A DNA stretch of 64,000 bases from Tenrec ecaudatus (Eukaryota; Chordata; Mammalia; Afrosoricida; Tenrecidae). The notes beneath the pieces were generated by a model. That model was not told the DNA's origin. It worked only from the letters and a program-made list of their open reading frames with translations, and ran no database searches. Positions within the stretch are counted from its first letter, which is position 1. Every line of letters begins with the position of its first letter. A program made the translations under genes and the position numbers. Below, piece by piece: positions 59,364 to 64,000 of this stretch. The stretch covers positions 11,776,584 through 11,840,583 of the forward strand of contig NC_134537.1 of assembly GCF_050624435.1 (NCBI RefSeq). The letters run 5' to 3'.

Positions 59364-62300
59364 GTGAGTGGCGCCGGCGACCTTGGATGGGCGCCCGCGG
59401 GTGGGGACTCCAAGCTGCGCCAGGGTTCCGGGTGGCAGGCGGTGCCCCCTTCCCGGAGGAGCGCCCGGGCTAGGCGGCTCCGTAGCCTCCTGGCTCCCGG
59501 CCCGTGTGCGGCCGCCCGAGTGCCAACTGGGCAGGAAGCAAGGGTGCTTCCTGGCCGGGCCGCGCCGGACTGGCACGCTGCCCGGTGAAGGAGGGCTGTG
59601 CCCCCGTCGGGACCCCTTTATGCGCTCGGGATGCCTTTTGGATCGCTTGCTGGGTGCCGCGCGCCCTGCTAGGCCTCGCGGGGCGAGAGTCTGCAACGCC
59701 GGGGAGGGGCGATCCCGGCCCTCGGGATCTTACGGTGCAGCGGATCGGCGTGACGGAGTGAACCCCAGTTACCGGAGGGCAGGTTGCGGGGTGGAAAAAC
59801 GCTTTCGAGGACAGAGGACCTGGGCGGAGCAGCCCCGGGAAGTGGAAGACGGGGCGCGGGGAGCCGGTGGAATGTCGTGGAAGCTGAGCGGAGCGCGTTT
59901 GCAGCCGAGGGAGGCCCTCCTGGGTGAGGGAGACCTTGGGAAGTCAGCCCAGGCTGGAGGGAGAATGTCTTTTCGACGTCGCACGAGGCGATCTGATGCG
60001 AGCAGTCCTGGGGAAATGCAGGAGGCCGTAGAGTCTGGCTGGGAAGGAAGGAGTGACGGCTGTGGACAGATAGAGAGAGGGCCTCCGTGGGAAGGACCCC
60101 CTTCCCCTGGTGAAAAGCCATATATCATATATGCGGGTGTAGGCAGGTAAGGTGGCCAGTGGATTACTTGTTGTGAAGGGATGCTGTTGGCCAATACCAG
60201 GAAGGTGGGTTGATTTAGAGGACCCCAGGGTCGCTGGGATTTGTGCCTGCCCGTGGGCTTTCTCTGGTGGCCATGAAGGCAAGGCTCTGAGCAGATACAG
60301 TGGGCAGTAGTATCCATCTACCCCAGAGGTTGTCCAACAGGTCGGATGGGAAGCAAAGGAATTGGGCTATTATCAGCCAGAGGGTGGGTGCTGGTAGGCG
60401 TGGCTTGGGCGGCCTGATGGGAAGGGACAGTGGGGATTCCAGATGGTCATTGGGCAAAAGCAAAGATTCTCCAGCCCACATTGTGTGGCAGCAGGTTCGG
60501 AGGACTCCATGGACCTTCCGTTTGGATATTAGGCAGGGAGAGAGGAAACATAACCACATAGTTGTTGTGTGCCATTGAGTAAATTCCCACTTGGGGACTC
60601 CCTCTAGCACAGAGTAGAGCTGCCCTGGAAGGGTTCCTAGGATCAGGTGGCCAGGGCTGTTCTCCCACTGAGCAGCTGCTGGGTGGCTCCAATCTCCTAT
60701 CGTTTGGTTAGCCGCACGTAGGCATGGCACCACCAGGGTGTAGTGTGATGGGTGGGTAGTGATCCCTGCATGACGGAAAATAAATCAGGGGATGAACTGA
60801 GGAGCACGAGGTGCTTTTACATCCCTCCATCAGGAAAGGACTCTGGTCCAGTAGACATTGCCCATAGGCGTCAGGAGGAAGGCCCGAGGTAGCTGCGGGG
60901 AGAATGTTCCTAGTGGACTAGCCAGTGCAGAGGTTCTGAGAGGGGTGCTTGGTGTGTCTGCAGGTGAGCAAGGAGGTGGAACTGGTTTGGGGTGTGTGAG
61001 GAGGAGAGTCACAAAGGACGGGGGCCGATCGGGTAGGAGGTCATACCTTGTCCCCATTTTATTCTGGGATCTTGGGGGGTTTAAGTGGATGTGACATTGA
61101 CCTACATGTGTGTTTATATAACTGAATCAGTGTGCTTCATGCTATAAATATTGATATTTCCATTACGTGCCAGGCGATTTGGAGACGTCACCCTGGGGGT
61201 TTAGAATTGCAGAGGCTCCACAAGAGAACATCTGTTAGTGGGCAGGGGTTTGGAGCTGTGCTCTGGGTTGACATTCCTGAGGTCCGATTACTGTAATCCT
61301 GAAATCCCATTATGGCTCCTAGGCTTTAAATTGGCGTGGTTAAAAGAATTAAGTGAGAAGGAAAGCAGGGGGTGCCTTTCCCTGACACCCGCCAGCCCTC
61401 TTTAGGTGCTAGCTGCTGCCATTGTTAACGACACGGGTGCCCTGCGGAGTAATCAGGAGGGGTAGTGTGTTGGAAGAGGCACAAGGTCTGGGGCTGCAGG
61501 GTTGGGGGTGATGGGGGCCCCAGCTGGAGGGAGAGGGAGAGGGAGAGGAGACAAGGGAGGTAGGTGGTAGTTATGGACATGGGAATAGGATGGGTCGAGG
61601 CATGTCTGGTTTGAACTGTGGAGCCAGTGGGTGATGGCGAGGCTCAGAAAGTGGGCAGCAGAGCTGAGGCAGGCAGAGAAGAAGGCCTTGGGAGGTGAGG
61701 GGTGGAGGTGCTGGTGGGCTGGTGGTGGTCTGAGTCTCTTGGCTCTCATGGAGAGCAATGTGACACCAGGTCTGGAGGCTAGAAGGTGGGCAGCCTGTAG
61801 CACCAGTCTCTGGAACAAGCAGGGGGCTCCCCCGAGGGAGGTGGGTGGCATCAGAGAGAAGCACCCTTCTTCCCAGACACACACAAGCTAACCCCGATTA
61901 ACTGTCCTTTAAAAAAACCCTCCACCCCAGCGTGTGTCTGGAGGGACTGAAGCCGGGATGGGGCTCCTTTGGGGTACTGGCTGCAGCTTGCCTCTGGGAC
62001 CAAGCCATTCTTGCTGGCCTTGCATTCACCGGAAGCCTTTGCAGCTTCTTGGGGTGGGGGTGTGGTATGGTGTGTGGGGCCATTTAACTGGTCAGTGGTC
62101 TTGGTCTAAAGGCTCCGCAGGCCTGTTCTCAGACTGGCCCCCATCAATTGGGGGAACCAAAGGCCTGAGGGCATGCGGCCTTCCTTCAGGGTTCCCCGAC
62201 CTTGGCATAGAGGCCTCATCCTTTCAGGGAATGAGCGCTGGTGGCGTAGCAATGAAACTTGTGTTTGCTAACCAAAAGGTGTACATTGGAACCCCTGTCA

Positions 62301-63759
62301 GCTGCTCCCCGCCAGGAAGATGAGGCAGTCTGCTTTTGTCAAGATTGACAGCCTCGGGAGCCCACAGGGACCATTCTACTCTGTCCTGCCGGGTCGGTGG
62401 CTCTTGAGCCAGAATTGCTTCATCTGCAATGCCTTGTGGGACATTGAAGGCGGCAAGCGATGTCAGTGGGGATTGGAGATGGTTTTCCGCCCATCTTGCA
62501 AGGCCTGATGGTGGCTACTTGAGACAGTGTGTGCTCAGGATTTCAGGGGAGGTTTGGTTGGGATGTGGGCCATGGGCGGATCTTGAGGTCCTGTCACTCC
62601 TGCCCGAGGCCCTCCGGGATATGGCCCAATGCTGTCTTCTCTGGCTCTCCGCCGGGCCTGCTTACTTCCACTCCCAGTTCACAAGCTTCCAGGCTTCCGG
62701 CTGGCCCCAGCCCAGCCCTCTGCTCCCAATAGCCCCCAGGGCTGCCCTGGGTTTCCTGTGGGGCATCCCTGGAAGCTTGTGTGGCATGTGCGCAGTGAAG
62801 AGCCAATTCCTAAGAGGAAAACTTGTGTCCAGGAAGGCGGCCAGGGGAGCTGGAGCAGACCGCGACAGTGCAGGTGCCAGTGTCCTGCCGCTCTGCCTGG
62901 TGTGGCCTTCCCAGGAGGACCAGGCCGGGCACGTGCCCGCATGGAGATCGGGGCATGGTGAGGGACCAGGACAGAGGGGCACTGTCTGGTCTGAGCAGTG
63001 ACTGGGCCCTAATGTGTGCCAGGTGCAGGAGAACTCCCCCGCCCAGCAGGCAGGCCTGGAGCCCTACTTTGACTTCATCATTACCATCGGACACTCAAGG
63101 CTGGTGAGTGCCAACCCCCGCCCACCCCACCTGCCGGCCACCCCCAGCTGACCAAGCCGAGCTCACCTCCTCCCAGGGCTGTACTCAGGGCTGACTTGCC
63201 TCAAGCTCAGCCCATGGGTGGGGTGGGGTGGGGTGGGTGGGCTGAGGGCAGATGGATTCTTGGCAGGACCATGAGGCCTACAGTGTCTCCTCCTGGGGTG
63301 CTCGGAGGGACGTGACCCCAAAGGTTTTTTATTTGCGGTGGTGTGTTTTCTCTTGGAGACTCAGGAAGATTGTGCAGTGTGTGGTGGTGTTGGGCATGGC
63401 TGGGGGGTGGGGGGTGCCCGCAGGGCCAGACTCAGTACCAGGCTCCAAGTCTCTTGCCCCCATCGCAGGCCTCGACCTGTCTGAGAGGTCGTTCAGGCCC
63501 AGGCCTGGTGGGAGCTGGGAGTCAGCCCTGCTGCCCCCCATCCCCCACCCCGCAGAACAAGGAGAATGACACCCTGAAGGCGCTGCTGAAGGCCAATGTG
63601 GAGAAGCCCGTGAAGCTGGAGGTGTTCAACATGAAGACCATGCGGGTGCGCGAGGTCGAGGTGGTGCCCAGCAATATGTGGGGCGGCCAGGGCCTGCTGG
63701 GCGCCAGCGTGCGCTTCTGCAGCTTCCGCAGGGCCAGCGAGCAGGTGTGGCACGTGCTG
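59301..63759 (+). CDS. GORASP1: GORASP1 (GRASP65), first three exons, truncated by the window edge
   Basis: Joins 59301-59363, 63023-63103 and 63556-63759, 348 bp or 116 residues of a protein of about 440. It starts [13 protein letters not shown]; Gly2 is the known myristoylation site of the family. Residues 14-116 cover the first PDZ-like repeat of the GRASP domain ([52 protein letters not shown]), which self-associates in trans to tether Golgi cisternae; GRASP65 binds GM130 and is regulated by mitotic phosphorylation in its C-terminal part, which is outside this window. Context at the start (GCGGCCATGG) is a good Kozak match. All visible junctions are GT-AG and in frame. The gene shares its promoter with TTC21A. 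There is no sign of damage. Confidence 0.96.
60560..60742 (-). mobile_element. AfroSINE-type SINE in GORASP1 intron 1
   Basis: GTTGTTGTGTGCCATTGAGT, GGACTCCCTCTAGCACAGAG and CATGGCACCACCAGGGTG, in reverse. Confidence 0.75.
62230..62418 (+). mobile_element. AfroSINE-type SINE in GORASP1 intron 1
   Basis: GAGCGCTGGTGGCGTAGCAA, GTTTGCTAACCAAAAGGTGT, GGAAGATGAGGCAGTCTGCT and CCATTCTACTCTGTCCTGCC. Confidence 0.85.
63023..63103 (+). CDS. GORASP1: GORASP1 exon 2 (residues 22-48)
   Basis: Acceptor TGTGTGCCAG, donor GCTG|GTGAGT. Encodes [20 protein letters not shown] to GHSRL. A nearby AG six bases downstream would drop VQ; family resemblance favours 63023. Confidence 0.93.
63556..63759 (+). CDS. 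GORASP1: GORASP1 exon 3 (residues 49-116)
   Basis: Acceptor CCCCGCAG, donor GCTG|GTGAGT. Encodes [20 protein letters not shown] to ASEQVWHVL. Sequence after 63760 is intron. Confidence 0.95.
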
Positions 63760-64000
63760 GTGAGTGAGGCGCTGGGGGCAGCCTGCGGGGCCAGGTGCGT
63801 GGGTGGGGGAAGGCCCGCCGCACCTGAGCTGCGCAGGAGGTGGGCGGGCCATGCAGGACGCCCTGGGGGTGGGCTCGCATCCTATTGGTGGGTGTGGGCC
63901 AGGGGCGGGGCCTGGGAGGACCAGGGGCCTGGTTAGCTGCGGGCTTTGTCGGGGCGGGGCTGGACGCTGTCACTCAGTGTTTCCGAACCTCACCGGGTCG

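Larger units (their letters stand above)
58740..59800. promoter_or_regulatory. CpG island, divergent TTC21A/GORASP1 promoter
   Basis: A CpG-dense region spans the start codons of both genes, which point away from each other with 301 bp between them. No TATA box is visible. The gap holds GGGCGGGG-type GC boxes, GTTGCTAGG and CACGTGAC. Transcript starts of both genes must lie here, so the promoter is bidirectional or nearly so. Confidence 0.85.
59364..63022 (+). other. GORASP1: GORASP1 intron 1
   Basis: The 3.66 kb first intron. It begins in the CpG island and contains a minus-strand SINE (60560-60742), a plus-strand SINE (62230-62418) and otherwise unique sequence. The long open frame at 59368-60150 is a GC-rich chance frame. 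Confidence 0.65.

Noticed and set aside
59368-60150. 260-residue plus-strand open frame after GORASP1 exon 1
   Set aside because: It lies in GORASP1 intron 1 in GC-rich sequence and has no recognisable motif.

Overview
This is nuclear DNA from a placental mammal, almost certainly an afrotherian and most likely a tenrec such as Echinops telfairi. Three spliced genes are recognisable, in the order known from human chromosome 3p22 (shown here in the opposite orientation): CSRNP1 on the plus strand, TTC21A on the minus strand and the start of GORASP1 on the plus strand. Two repeat classes point to the species group. About thirty copies of a tRNA-derived AfroSINE-type SINE are scattered through introns and spacers, and four short hAT elements match the SPIN family, a horizontally transferred transposon reported from the tenrec.

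Layout. Positions 1-900 are upstream flank. A CpG island (about 900-1420) holds the CSRNP1 promoter and non-coding first exon, followed by a 6.3 kb intron and four coding exons (7728-11659). A long 3' UTR with AU-rich elements ends near 12740. The 3 kb spacer to 15.7 kb has no gene. TTC21A occupies 15807-58999 on the minus strand in 29 coding exons. All exon phases close, giving an uninterrupted 1313-residue protein made of tetratricopeptide repeats. A second CpG island (about 58740-59800) is a divergent promoter with 301 bp between the TTC21A and GORASP1 start codons; it carries an RFX-type half-site and a CACGTGAC E-box. GORASP1 runs off the right edge after three exons (116 residues, the first part of the GRASP65 PDZ region).

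The three genes do not form one pathway. CSRNP1 is an inducible nuclear transcription factor, TTC21A is a ciliary and sperm-flagellum protein related to IFT139, and GORASP1 is a Golgi stacking protein.

Most remaining structure is in the repeats: solo LTRs of two families (one with a perfect 5-bp target duplication), 3' ends of LINEs, a mariner-like MITE, insertions nested inside SINEs, an eight-unit 32-bp minisatellite that appears to have grown out of a SINE end, and a 455 bp TG/TATG tract. Several TTC21A splice sites are atypical: a GC donor, a GTCTGA donor, a poly-G run beside an acceptor and a TG repeat beside another. No prokaryotic or viral system is present. Every family name rests on reading and memory of known families, without database searches.
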